From contig VAFL01000014.1 in assembly GCA_005768755.1 (NCBI GenBank), positions 29,207 through 93,206 on the forward strand: DNA of 64,000 bases, written 5' to 3'. A model generated the notes under the pieces. That model was given only the letters and a program-made list of their open reading frames with translations, did not search any database and had not been told where the DNA came from. Shown one piece after another: positions 24,895-33,347 of this stretch. A program made the translations under genes and the position numbers. The number at the start of each line of letters is the position of its first letter. Positions within the stretch are counted from its first letter, which is position 1. The DNA is from Paracoccus denitrificans (GTDB lineage Bacteria; Pseudomonadota; Alphaproteobacteria; Rhodobacterales; Rhodobacteraceae).

Positions 24895-25446
24895 ATGATC
24901 AGGAAGCTCGTATCCGCTGTTGCCATCATTCTCGCCTTCGCGGGCGGGCTTTACGCCGGGGATATCATGCGCGCTGGCAGCGCGGCGAAGACCGCGACGC
25001 AGGATCACGCGGCAGACGCGGCGGTTGTCAGCGATACGGACGCTTCGCATGCTGACGCAGATGTGGCCGCAGCAAAGACCCCGCCCGGAAATGGGGGCAG
25101 CCACGCAGCGCCGGACGCCGAGATGTCATATTACCGTTTCCCGACCCAGTTCTTCGTGCCGGTCATGCATGGGGATCGGCTGGACGGAATGATGGTCCTC
25201 ACCCTGAGCGTGGAGATGCCGGCCGATCTTCAGGAGGAGGTATTCAAGAAAGAGTTTCGGCTGCGCGACGCCTTTCTGCGGACGCTGCTGATCCATGCCA
25301 ATACCGGCGGCTTTGACGGCAATTTCACCATCGAACCCCGCATGCGGCGATTGCGCGAGGCGTTGATGGCGACAGCAACCGAGGTTTCGGAACATATGGT
25401 CACGGATGTGCTGATTGAGGATATTGCACGCCAGGATGCCACCTGA
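24895..25446 (+). CDS. fliL: FliL-like flagellar basal body-associated protein
   Basis: 183 residues. One N-terminal membrane segment (about 5-23), a long Ala/Asp-rich periplasmic linker (about 28-75), then a FliL-type domain. It shows YRFPTQFFVPVMHGDRLDG, VLTLSVEMPADLQEEVFKKE, LRDAFLRTLLIHANTGGFDG and the terminal VLIEDIARQDAT. FliL proteins ring the stator and modulate motor output. The linker is longer and more Asp/Ala-rich than in enterobacterial FliL. It is last in the flagellar run, 9 bases after flgH. Confidence 0.8.
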   Translation: MIRKLVSAVAIILAFAGGLYAGDIMRAGSAAKTATQDHAADAAVVSDTDASHADADVAAAKTPPGNGGSHAAPDAEMSYYRFPTQFFVPVMHGDRLDGMMVLTLSVEMPADLQEEVFKKEFRLRDAFLRTLLIHANTGGFDGNFTIEPRMRRLREALMATATEVSEHMVTDVLIEDIARQDAT

Positions 25447-25456
25447 CTGCTCTGTG

Positions 25457-25510
25457 CCGGGGCGCTGTGGCGTTGCCCCGGGAGTTGGCGTGAACAAGGG
25501 ATAGTTCCCT
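25457..25510 (+). terminator. hairpins after fliL, possible transcript end
   Basis: CCGGGGC (25457-25463) pairs with GCCCCGG (25475-25481) across an 11-base loop. A second short hairpin, AGGGA-N4-TCCCT, sits at about 25497-25510. No T-run follows, so a classic intrinsic terminator is not proved. A further perfect repeat, GTGGCCG-TAA-CGGCCAC, is at 25574-25590, just before the glycosyltransferase start. The gap 25447-25616 holds no convincing gene. Confidence 0.35.
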
Positions 25511-25616
25511 GACCCTCACAGCCGCCGCATCAAGGCCTTGCGCACCACTGTCGGATCGCGGCAGAAGTTGGCCGTGGCCGTAACGGCCACGCATTGGTCA
25601 GATTGCGAGGGTTGGC

Positions 25617-26552
25617 TTGGCACGGGTGATGATCGGATTGGCGCTTTTTCAGGGCGCCGAACATATCGCCGCGCAGTTGGCCAGTATCGCACGCCAGACC
25701 CATACGGATTGGCGGCTGGTGGCATCCGATGACGGGTCGAAAGACGATGGTCCAAGGATGCTGCGCGAATTCGCCGCTGCCCGCCCCAAAGGGCAGGTCG
25801 AACTGGTGGAAGGTCCGCGCAAGGGGGCGACAGCGAACTTTCTTTCGCTGCTGGACCGGGCCGAGCCCACAGAATTCGTAGCCTTCGCCGATCAGGACGA
25901 TGTCTGGAACGAAGACAAGCTGGAACGTGCATTTGCCTGTCTGAGCGCGAATAATGCAGCAGGGCTATACTGCGCACGCACCACAATCTGTGACGAACAG
26001 CTAAACCCTCTGGTTGCGTCGCGACATTTCAAAGGGCCGTTCAATTTCAACAACGCGCTGATCCAGGCTTTGACGGCGGGTAATACGCTGCTTTTGCCGC
26101 CTGATACGGTGGCCCTGCTCAGGCGCTCAGCCCCTGCCGCGATTTCCGCCGGAATTGAGTCGCATGACTGGTGGATTTACCAAATGGTATCCGGCGCAGG
26201 TCTGGGCATCTTCCGCGACGAGCAGGAAGTGCTTTTGTATCGCCAGCATGGCGACAATCTGAAAGGCCGCAATGATACGTTTCGCGCGATGGCGACTCGT
26301 CTCGCGCAGCTCTTCTCGGGGGATTATGCGAGTTGGCTTCACGCCAATGTCACCGCGTTGCTGGCGGCCGAACACGAACTGACGCCGGACAACCGGGCGG
26401 CACTGCACAGGTTTGCCAAGGCCCTGTATCTTCCCGGTCCGCGAATGGCCATTGCGATGCGCAGGCTGGGCGTGCGTCGCCAGACTGCTGCCGGCAACAC
26501 GGCATTCTACGCTGCCGCCTTGGCCGGGCGCCTGCGCCGCAGGGCTGGTTAG
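25617..26552 (+). CDS. family 2 (GT-A) glycosyltransferase
   Basis: 311 residues from a TTG at 25617 with GAGG upstream; the ATG at 25629 (MIGLALFQGAEH) is an alternative. The GT2 pattern is clear: GLALFQGAEHIAAQLASIAR, WRLVASDDGSKDDGP and FADQDDVWNEDKLERA with the DxD-like DQDD. VASRHFKGPFNFNNALIQAL and AGNTLLLPP follow, then the acceptor-site SHDWWIYQMVSGAG. It resembles rhamnosyl- and other surface glycan transferases of the DQDDVW type. No membrane helix is evident, so it is probably peripheral. It sits between flagellar genes and rpe; flagellin or polysaccharide glycosylation are both possible. Confidence 0.85.
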   Translation: MARVMIGLALFQGAEHIAAQLASIARQTHTDWRLVASDDGSKDDGPRMLREFAAARPKGQVELVEGPRKGATANFLSLLDRAEPTEFVAFADQDDVWNEDKLERAFACLSANNAAGLYCARTTICDEQLNPLVASRHFKGPFNFNNALIQALTAGNTLLLPPDTVALLRRSAPAAISAGIESHDWWIYQMVSGAGLGIFRDEQEVLLYRQHGDNLKGRNDTFRAMATRLAQLFSGDYASWLHANVTALLAAEHELTPDNRAALHRFAKALYLPGPRMAIAMRRLGVRRQTAAGNTAFYAAALAGRLRRRAG

Positions 26553-26667
26553 ACGCAATTCGGCCGGGCGTGTTTGCGGTAATGCGCCGGTTGACGGGGC
26601 CGCCGGTTCGGTCCTATGCGTCGGAGCGACGTCTTCCGCCGAACCAGCCGTTTCCGAAAGGACTGTG

Positions 26668-27366
26668 ATGAGCTTTGACCGCAGCATCAAGATCGCCCCA
26701 TCGATCCTCTCTGCCGACTTTGCCGATTTTGGCCGCGAGATCCGCGCCATCGAGCAGCAGGGTGCCGATTGGGTCCATGTCGACGTCATGGATGGCCATT
26801 TCGTCCCGAACCTGACCTTCGGCCCCCCTGCCGTCAAAGCCTTTCGCCCGCATGTGCAAGGCGTCATGGATGTTCATCTGATGATCTCACCGGTTGACCC
26901 CTATATCGAGGCCTATGCCGATGCCGGTGCGGATCTGATCACCGCACATGTCGAGGCCGGGCCCCATATTCACCGCACGCTTCAGGCGATCCGTGCCACG
27001 GGCAAGAAGGCGGGTGTGGCGCTGAACCCTGGCACGCCGCTGGAAAGCATCGAATATGTGCTGGATCTTGCCGACATGGTGCTGATCATGTCGGTCAATC
27101 CTGGTTTTGGCGGCCAGAAGTTCATTCACAGCCAGGTCGACAAAATCGCCCGACTGCGTGGCATGATTGGCGACAGGCCGATTCATATCCAGGTCGATGG
27201 CGGAATCGACCCCAAGACTGCGGGACTCGTGGCGCGGGCTGGGGCGGATGTGCTGGTCGCAGGCTCTGCCGTGTTTCGCGGCGGCTCGGTCGATCAGGCA
27301 CAGGTCTACGGTGACAATATCCGTGCCATCCGCGAGGCCGCGGACGCAGCTTTGGCGCAGGGATAG
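26668..27366 (+). CDS. rpe: ribulose-phosphate 3-epimerase
   Basis: 232 residues from the ATG at 26668 (MSFDRSIKIAPSILSADF). The longer open frame upstream overlaps the glycosyltransferase gene and lacks family similarity. TIM-barrel signatures are APSILSADFADFG, WVHVDVMDGHFVPNLTFGPP, DVHLMISPVDPYI, MSVNPGFGGQKFI and VDGGIDPKTAGL. The enzyme interconverts ribulose 5-phosphate and xylulose 5-phosphate. gph follows 3 bases after the stop, the usual pairing that links pentose phosphate and phosphoglycolate handling. Confidence 0.97.
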   Translation: MSFDRSIKIAPSILSADFADFGREIRAIEQQGADWVHVDVMDGHFVPNLTFGPPAVKAFRPHVQGVMDVHLMISPVDPYIEAYADAGADLITAHVEAGPHIHRTLQAIRATGKKAGVALNPGTPLESIEYVLDLADMVLIMSVNPGFGGQKFIHSQVDKIARLRGMIGDRPIHIQVDGGIDPKTAGLVARAGADVLVAGSAVFRGGSVDQAQVYGDNIRAIREAADAALAQG

Positions 27367-27369
27367 GTC

Positions 27370-28011
27370 ATGATCGTTATCTTCGACCTCGATGGCACCC
27401 TGATCGACAGCGTCCCGGACATTCACGCCACGGCCAATGCCGTCCTTGCGGATGAGGGATTGGCAGACTTTGATATCGAGACGATCCGCAGCTTCGTGGG
27501 CCGGGGCGTTCCGATGCTGGTCGGGCAGATGCTGGACGCGCACGGCATTTCGGATACAGAGCGGGCCGAACGGATGGTGGCGAACCTTGTGGCGCGATAT
27601 GAAACAGCCGTCGGACTGACCGTGCCCTATCCCGGGGTGGAGGCCGCGCTGAAGGTCCTGCAGGCACGCGGCGACATTCTTGGGATCTGCACCAACAAGC
27701 CCGCTTTACCGGCCCAGGCCGTTCTGCGTCACTTACGGCTCGACACGTATTTCGCCGAAGTGATCGGGGGCGATAGCGGCCTGCCGCGCAAACCCGACCC
27801 GGCAATGCTGCAGCGTATCCACCAGAATCTGGGTGGTGGTGAAGCAGTCTATGTCGGCGACAGTGAAACCGATGCCGAGACAGCATCGGCGGCCGGTCTG
27901 CCGCTGTTCCTTTTCACCGAAGGTTATCGCAAGGTGCCTGCCGAAAGCTTGCCGCATCGCGCCCTGTTTTCGGATTTCTCGGATCTTCCGGCGCTGATCT
28001 CAAGGTCCTGA
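27370..28011 (+). CDS. gph: phosphoglycolate phosphatase (HAD superfamily)
   Basis: 213 residues. HAD motif I is FDLDGTLIDS with D6 and D8; motif II includes ICTNKP near residue 100; motif III and IV are PRKPDPAML and VYVGDSETDAETASAAG. The cap domain is helical (about 18-85). It dephosphorylates 2-phosphoglycolate from oxygenation side reactions or DNA repair. It is coupled with rpe. The end converges with rmlA 18 bases away, where I saw no strong terminator. Confidence 0.9.
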   Translation: MIVIFDLDGTLIDSVPDIHATANAVLADEGLADFDIETIRSFVGRGVPMLVGQMLDAHGISDTERAERMVANLVARYETAVGLTVPYPGVEAALKVLQARGDILGICTNKPALPAQAVLRHLRLDTYFAEVIGGDSGLPRKPDPAMLQRIHQNLGGGEAVYVGDSETDAETASAAGLPLFLFTEGYRKVPAESLPHRALFSDFSDLPALISRS

Positions 28012-28029
28012 TCCGCGCCTGCAGCGACG

Positions 28030-28902
28030 CTATTTCAGCAGCGCCGCCAGGTAACGGCCATAATCATTCTTGGCGAATTGCTTGGCACGGCGGGACAATT
28101 GCTCATCGTCGATCCAACCCCGTTCAAAGGCGATCTCGTCGGGAGAGCCGGTTTGAAGGCCCTGCCGCTTTTCCAATGTGCGCACAAAATTTCCCGCATC
28201 CAGAAGACTGCCGTGGGTGCCCGTATCCAGCCATGCATAGCCGCGGCCCATCCGCTCGACCGACAACAGCCCTTCGTGAAGATAAGTCTCGAGAAGCGAG
28301 GTTATTTCCAGTTCCCCGCGTTCGGATGGCTTGACCTCGGCGGCCCGCGCGGGTGCGCTGCCGTCAAGGAAGTAAAGGCCGGTCACGGCGAAAGACGATG
28401 GCGGGTTGGCGGGCTTTTCAATGATCGCGCGGACGCGGCCATCGCGTTCGAAATCGACGACGCCGTAGCGTTCGGGGTCAGCGACGCGATAGCCGAAGAC
28501 GGTGCCTCCAAGTGTGCGGCTGTCGGCAAGCGCAAGCAATTGCGAAAGACCGTGACCGAAGAAGATATTGTCACCCAGAACCATGGCCGAGCCGGCACCG
28601 CCAAGAAAGTCCCGCGCCAGCAGATAGGCCTGCGCAAGCCCGTCCGGCGACGGCTGGATGATATAGCTGAAGTCCAGTCCCCATTGGCTTCCGTCGCCCA
28701 AAAGGCGCTGGAACTGGGATTGATCTTCGGGCGTGGTGATGATGGCGATTTCGCGGATGCCAGCCAACATCAGCGCCGTAATCGGATAATAGATCATCGG
28801 CTTGTCATAGATCGGCAGAAGCTGCTTCGAGAGCCCCATCGTGATCGGATAAAGCCGCGTGCCGGAACCGCCGGCCAGAATGATGCCCTTGCGCGCTGTC
28901 AT
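28030..28902 (-). CDS. rmlA: glucose-1-phosphate thymidylyltransferase
   Basis: 290 residues from the ATG at 28902 (MTARKGIILAGGSGTRLYP). This overlaps the rmlD stop, while the start 14 residues upstream has no family match. The nucleotide-binding signature GIILAGGSGTRLYPITMGLS, the KQLLPIYDKPMIYYPITAL segment, GDNIFFGHGLSQLL and AWLDTGTHGSLLDAGNFVR are diagnostic. It makes dTDP-glucose from dTTP and glucose 1-phosphate, the first step to dTDP-L-rhamnose. It is the last gene of the rmlCBDA operon. Confidence 0.96.
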   Translation of the reverse strand: MTARKGIILAGGSGTRLYPITMGLSKQLLPIYDKPMIYYPITALMLAGIREIAIITTPEDQSQFQRLLGDGSQWGLDFSYIIQPSPDGLAQAYLLARDFLGGAGSAMVLGDNIFFGHGLSQLLALADSRTLGGTVFGYRVADPERYGVVDFERDGRVRAIIEKPANPPSSFAVTGLYFLDGSAPARAAEVKPSERGELEITSLLETYLHEGLLSVERMGRGYAWLDTGTHGSLLDAGNFVRTLEKRQGLQTGSPDEIAFERGWIDDEQLSRRAKQFAKNDYGRYLAALLK

Positions 28903-29750
28903 GCGTCCAACTCCTTGATGACGTGGGCCAGCGAGTGTCGCCAATCGGGTCTTTCGATGCCGAAGTTATGGGAAATGGCGGCGCAATGCAGGCGTGAATT
29001 CAGGGGACGGCGCGCAGGGGTCGGATAGTCGCTGGTGGGGATGTCGGCCACTTCGGGCGACAGCCCAGACTGATCGAAGATCTCTCTTGCGAAATCGGCC
29101 CAGCTGACATCGGGCGCGCCCGAGAAGTGATAGATGCCGCCTTTTTCCGGATCTCTGGCTATCGCGTCGGCCATATCAAGTGCGGCAGCCGCGATATCGG
29201 CCGCGGCGGTTGGCCCGCCGATCTGGTCGGCGACGATGGTCAGGCGGTCGCGTTCGGCCCCAAGACGGCGCATTGTCTTGACGAAATTATTGCCGTGGGC
29301 CGAGAAGACCCAGCTGGTACGCAGGATTGCATAACGTCCGCCGGCTGCGACGATGGCATCTTCGCCCTCCAGTTTGGTCTGGCCATAGACGCCAAGCGGG
29401 CCGGTCTCGGCATCTTCTGCGCGGGGCTGGTTGCCCGATCCGTCGAAGACGTAATCGGTCGAGATGTGGACGAAGGGAATATCCAGATCGGCGCAGGCGC
29501 GCGACATCGCTGCGGGGGCCTTTGCATTCACCAGGCGCGCTGTTTCGACGTCGCTTTCGGCCTTGTCGACCGCCGTATAGGCGGCAGCGTTGATGACGGC
29601 ATGCGGCTTATGTGACCGGATCAGCGCAGCGCAGGCAGAGGGATCGGTCAGATCGGCCTGATCGCGCCCTGCGAAACAGGCATCGGGCGCGATGCGCGCC
29701 AGTTCCTGCGCGACCTGTCCGGTTTTCCCGAAGACGAGCAAGCCTTCCAT
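28899..29750 (-). CDS. rmlD: dTDP-4-dehydrorhamnose reductase
   Basis: 283 residues. The NAD(P)-binding N-terminus is LLVFGKTGQVAQELAR, with VINAAAYTAVDKAESD and the SDR catalytic YGQTKLEGED (YxxxK). Further motifs are STDYVFDGSGNQPRAED and LRTSWVFSAHGNNFVKTM. It carries out the final reduction giving dTDP-L-rhamnose. It is overlapped by rmlA and lies 15 bases after rmlB. Confidence 0.95.
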   Translation of the reverse strand: MEGLLVFGKTGQVAQELARIAPDACFAGRDQADLTDPSACAALIRSHKPHAVINAAAYTAVDKAESDVETARLVNAKAPAAMSRACADLDIPFVHISTDYVFDGSGNQPRAEDAETGPLGVYGQTKLEGEDAIVAAGGRYAILRTSWVFSAHGNNFVKTMRRLGAERDRLTIVADQIGGPTAAADIAAAALDMADAIARDPEKGGIYHFSGAPDVSWADFAREIFDQSGLSPEVADIPTSDYPTPARRPLNSRLHCAAISHNFGIERPDWRHSLAHVIKELDA

Positions 29751-29765
29751 TACAGCGGTCCTTCC

Positions 29766-30803
29766 TTAGCCCGTGCCCAAACGCTTGCCGACTCCGTCGC
29801 GTTCCAGAAGCGGGCGCCACCAATCCTCATTGGCCAGATACCATTCGACGGTACGGCGCAAGCCTTCCTCGACGGTGACGGAAGGGCGCCAACCCAGTTC
29901 GTCGCGGATGCGGGTCGGGTCGATGGCATAGCGGCGGTCATGGCCGGGGCGGTCTGTGACGAATGTGATAAGGTCCGCGTGGGGCGCGCCTTCCGGGTGA
30001 AGTTCGTCCATATGGGCACAGATGGTGCGGACAAGGTCGATATTCTTCGCCTCGTTCTCGCCGCCGATATTGTAGCTGCGGCCGAGTTCGCCCTTTTCCA
30101 GCACGGTCAGCAGCGCATCGGCATGATCTTCGACATACAGCCAGTCGCGAACATTGCCGCCATCGCCATAAACCGGGATCGGCTGGCCCGACAACGCCTT
30201 CAGGATCACCACCGGCACCAGCTTTTCGGGGAAGTGGAACGGGCCGTAGTTGTTCGAGCAATTGGTCATGACGACTGGCAGTCCATAGGTTTCGTGCCAG
30301 GCGCGGACCAGATGGTCCGAGGCTGCCTTCGATGCCGAGTAGGGGCTGCGCGGGTCGTAGGGTGTTTCTTCGGTGAACTGGCCGTCTTCCCCGAGGGAGC
30401 CGAAGACCTCATCGGTCGAGATATGGTGAAAGCGGAAGCCTTCCGGCTTGTCTTCGCGGGTCCAGTAGGCACGCGCGGCTTCCAGCAGGTTGAAGGTGCC
30501 GTTGATATTGGTCTGGATGAAATCGCCGGGCCCGTCGATGGAACGATCAACATGGCTTTCGGCGGCCAGATGCATCACCGCATCGGGCCGGTGTTCGGCA
30601 AAGACGCGATCCAGCGCCGCGCGGTCGCGGATATCGACCTGTTCGAACGCATAGCCCGGCGCGTTCGAGACGCTGGCCACATTCGCGAGGTTTGCCGCAT
30701 AAGTCAGCACATCGAGGTTGACGACCTGATGGCCCTGGCGGATTGCCTGACGGACCACGGCCGAGCCGATGAAACCGGCGCCGCCGGTCACTAGGATCTT
30801 CAT
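29766..30803 (-). CDS. rmlB: dTDP-glucose 4,6-dehydratase
   Basis: 345 residues. Extended SDR family: GGAGFIGSAVVRQAI (7-21), HLAAESHVDRSIDGPGDFIQ, TNINGTFNLLEAARAYW and ISTDEVFGSLGEDG. The catalytic YSASKAASDHLVRAW follows, then NCSNNYGPFHFPEKLVPV. It converts dTDP-glucose to the 4-keto-6-deoxy intermediate. Its start overlaps the rmlC stop by 4 bases, so expression is coupled. Confidence 0.97.
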   Translation of the reverse strand: MKILVTGGAGFIGSAVVRQAIRQGHQVVNLDVLTYAANLANVASVSNAPGYAFEQVDIRDRAALDRVFAEHRPDAVMHLAAESHVDRSIDGPGDFIQTNINGTFNLLEAARAYWTREDKPEGFRFHHISTDEVFGSLGEDGQFTEETPYDPRSPYSASKAASDHLVRAWHETYGLPVVMTNCSNNYGPFHFPEKLVPVVILKALSGQPIPVYGDGGNVRDWLYVEDHADALLTVLEKGELGRSYNIGGENEAKNIDLVRTICAHMDELHPEGAPHADLITFVTDRPGHDRRYAIDPTRIRDELGWRPSVTVEEGLRRTVEWYLANEDWWRPLLERDGVGKRLGTG

Positions 30804-31360
30804 TTCGTGTTATCCATCGTGAATGGGGTCTGCCAATCGACGAAGGCCGGTGCACGCGCATCCTTGTCCGACAGGACAGGTGCGCTGACGCCCCAGTCGA
30901 TACCTACGGAATCCCAACGCACCGCGCCGTCATGTTCCGGCGAATAATGTGCGGTGCACTTGTAAGCGACTTCTGTATTTGGTTCGAGGGTCACGAAACC
31001 GTGTAGAAATCCCGCCGGCACCCAGAGTTGCTGGCCGTTTTCCTCGGTCAGGGTGGCGCCGAACCACTGCCCGAAGCTTGCGCTGCCATGACGAGCGTCG
31101 ACCGCCACATCGTAAAGCGCCCCGCGCGCGCAGCGCACCAGCTTGCCCTGCGCCATCGGGGGCGACTGGTAATGCAGGCCGCGCAACGTGCCTTTTTCGC
31201 GCGACAGCGAGTGGTTGTCCTGAACGAATTCAGGCAGGTGGACATCCGCTTCTTCCAGTGTTCTGCGGTTCCAGCTTTCACTGAAATAGCCGCGGTCATC
31301 GCCATGCCGGCGCGGGTTCAGCAAAAGGACGCCGTCCAGGGGGGTGGTTTCAATCTGCAT
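30800..31360 (-). CDS. rmlC: dTDP-4-dehydrorhamnose 3,5-epimerase
   Basis: 186 residues. The cupin epimerase features are GDDRGYFSESWNRR, FVQDNHSLSREKGTLRGLHY with the catalytic His region, GALYDVAVDARHGSASFGQW, LWVPAGFLHGFVTLEPNTEV and YSPEHDGAVRWDSVGIDWG. It epimerises C3 and C5 on the way to dTDP-L-rhamnose. It is the first of the four rml genes and lies 65 bases after the glycosyltransferase fusion on the same strand, a spacing that allows one transcript. Confidence 0.96.
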   Translation of the reverse strand: MQIETTPLDGVLLLNPRRHGDDRGYFSESWNRRTLEEADVHLPEFVQDNHSLSREKGTLRGLHYQSPPMAQGKLVRCARGALYDVAVDARHGSASFGQWFGATLTEENGQQLWVPAGFLHGFVTLEPNTEVAYKCTAHYSPEHDGAVRWDSVGIDWGVSAPVLSDKDARAPAFVDWQTPFTMDNTK

Positions 31361-31425
31361 GTCTCGGCTCTCCGATCAGGTTGGTGAGGGACTGCCACAG
31401 CCGCGCCGATCCTACAAGCTGTCCG

Positions 31426-33141
31426 TCAGTCATGGGTTCCGGCTTCGAAGGCGGTAACCTTTTCAGCCAGCATCGCTTCGGATCTGGCGCGCAGGGCGTC
31501 GAACTTGTGGTTGTCGGCGTCGCGCAGGGTAGATTGCAGGCTGGCACCGTAATCGACCATGAAGGGCAGTGTGGTGACGACGCGCAGATGCGTCGCGGCT
31601 TCCATATAACGGTCGATCGTATTGGTGAAGGCGTTGCTGTCGCGATCATCCCACTCGGCCAGATGGTCGATCATCCTGCGACGGTAAAGATTGCAGATCA
31701 TCATCACCGCGCGGTCAAGCTGGACCAGCACAAGCCCGTCACGACGTTCAACCCCCAAGACCCGCGCATCCTTGTGCAGATCGACGATCAGGCCTGAAAA
31801 CAGGTCTGCGTCGCATTCGTCCATATAGGTGCGAACGGTATCCAGCTTTGCATCGAAATCGGGCGGCAGGATCACGTCATCCTCGACGATCAGGGCTTCG
31901 TCGATCCCATGGCTGCGCAGCCGGCGCATGATGTGACGATAGCTGAGCGCGGCCCCCCGCCAGCCCGGATTTGCTTTCAGCCCAGGCCACAACAGGTAGC
32001 CGTCTGGGTTATGCCGGCGAAAAGCGTCGGCGCGCAGGGGCGTTTCAGGCAGTGTCAGGCAAGTACGCGGCATGTCCGGCCCTGCGGCGACGGGCGACGG
32101 ATAATCAGCGGCCAGCGTCTCGAATAAGTCCGGTTCGATCATGTCGAGACCCAGCAGGGCGCGCAGCACCCCCAGTCGGAAGACGTCAGGCGCTGGCGCG
32201 AACGCGGCCGCGCGCTGCGCTTGCAGGGCGTCATCGTCATCCAGAAGCCGTCGCAGCGCCATGCTCAATTGTGCAGCATCGCCTTCGGTCACAAAGGCAA
32301 TGCGGTCGGCTAGGTCGGGTGCCTCGGCCATGTCGGGCGCGGTTTCGCTGACCACGACGCATCCATGCGACATCGCCTCGGAAATTCGGGCCACTTCAAG
32401 CAATCCACCAGCTTCTGAATGCAGGTTCACCACGATGGCGGTTTGATCAAGGCGTGTATCCATTCCCGGACCGAACAGGTTCGTCTCGACCTCCAGTTCC
32501 GGCACGGTCTCGCGGATCTGGCTCAGCAGCCGGGCGCGGCGCTCTGGTGTCGTGTCGCCGTAAAAGAGAACCCTGGTCGGACGTTGCGATGTCTGCGGCT
32601 CAGACATACGGGGCGGCGCAAAGGGAACGTGAAACAGGTTTCGCGTGCTGACATGCCCCTGCAGTGCGGCGATATTGATCCGCGAATATTCGAAAACGGC
32701 CCGGCATTTGCCCAGTTTTTCAAGGTAGTCCGGCGTCCATCGGTGTTGCAGGACGGATTGCTCGACCTGAAAGGCAATGGTGCGATCGGGTGGGGTCGCG
32801 GGAAAATTCTGCAGCGCGAAAGCAAAAACCGTGTCGAAATCCCGCGCAGCGCGGTCGTTGTCTGACAATTCGGCATGAATGCCCGCCTCGGCCAGAACGG
32901 ATTGCAGGCGGCGCCCGAAATGCAGCACATGCGGCATCGTCAGGATCAGCACTGAACCGGTGCCCTTTGGTTTGGCCGCGCGTAGGGCCGGCCCCAAAGC
33001 GTCCAGCCTGCGTTTCACGCCTGCCGGCCCTTCGGTCACGACCACACGCAGGGCCAGCGACAGCGTATGACCCAGACCGCGCACGCGGACCGCGCGGTCA
33101 AGCTGCCTGAACGCATTAATAAGATGATCGCCGAATTTCAT
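31426..33141 (-). CDS. two-domain glycosyltransferase: GT-B-like N-terminus plus GT25-like C-terminus
   Basis: 571 residues. Residues about 60-320 look like a GT-B glycosyltransferase: TGSVLILTMPHVLHFGRRLQ, LFYGDTTPERRARLLSQIRE, AIVVNLHSEAGGLLEVARIS and EAMSHGCVVVSETAPDMAEA. That last pattern is the donor-site Glu region. From about residue 345 a second unit resembles GT25 (LPS-type): CLTLPETPLRADAFRRHNPD, ALSYRHIMRRLRSHG, ALIVEDDVILPPDFDAKL and SGLIVDLH. No transmembrane segment is seen. Upstream of the rhamnose operon, it is a candidate rhamnosyl or surface-glycan enzyme. Domain identities rest on motif patterns only; a frame-preserving fusion with two activities is inferred. Confidence 0.7.
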   Translation of the reverse strand: MKFGDHLINAFRQLDRAVRVRGLGHTLSLALRVVVTEGPAGVKRRLDALGPALRAAKPKGTGSVLILTMPHVLHFGRRLQSVLAEAGIHAELSDNDRAARDFDTVFAFALQNFPATPPDRTIAFQVEQSVLQHRWTPDYLEKLGKCRAVFEYSRINIAALQGHVSTRNLFHVPFAPPRMSEPQTSQRPTRVLFYGDTTPERRARLLSQIRETVPELEVETNLFGPGMDTRLDQTAIVVNLHSEAGGLLEVARISEAMSHGCVVVSETAPDMAEAPDLADRIAFVTEGDAAQLSMALRRLLDDDDALQAQRAAAFAPAPDVFRLGVLRALLGLDMIEPDLFETLAADYPSPVAAGPDMPRTCLTLPETPLRADAFRRHNPDGYLLWPGLKANPGWRGAALSYRHIMRRLRSHGIDEALIVEDDVILPPDFDAKLDTVRTYMDECDADLFSGLIVDLHKDARVLGVERRDGLVLVQLDRAVMMICNLYRRRMIDHLAEWDDRDSNAFTNTIDRYMEAATHLRVVTTLPFMVDYGASLQSTLRDADNHKFDALRARSEAMLAEKVTAFEAGTHD

Positions 33142-33347
33142 TCACCAAACCAGCTGCTCCTCTGTCGCGTCCCTCATTTCACGGTGCAGGTTGCGCGGCA
33201 AGTATGGCGTCGCCTGGCAGCCGAACAGCCACCGGAGATAGGTGCAGTTTTACGTATAATCCAGCGTTGAACGGGCTGGCGGCAAGCAAATCTTAAACCG
33301 CCGGATGCAGTCTTCAGGGCATCGGATCAGAACATGATCGGGCTGCC

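Noticed and set aside
26413..26667. Longer start for ribulose-phosphate epimerase
   Set aside because: It overlaps the glycosyltransferase coding region, and the family N-terminus begins at the ATG at 26668.
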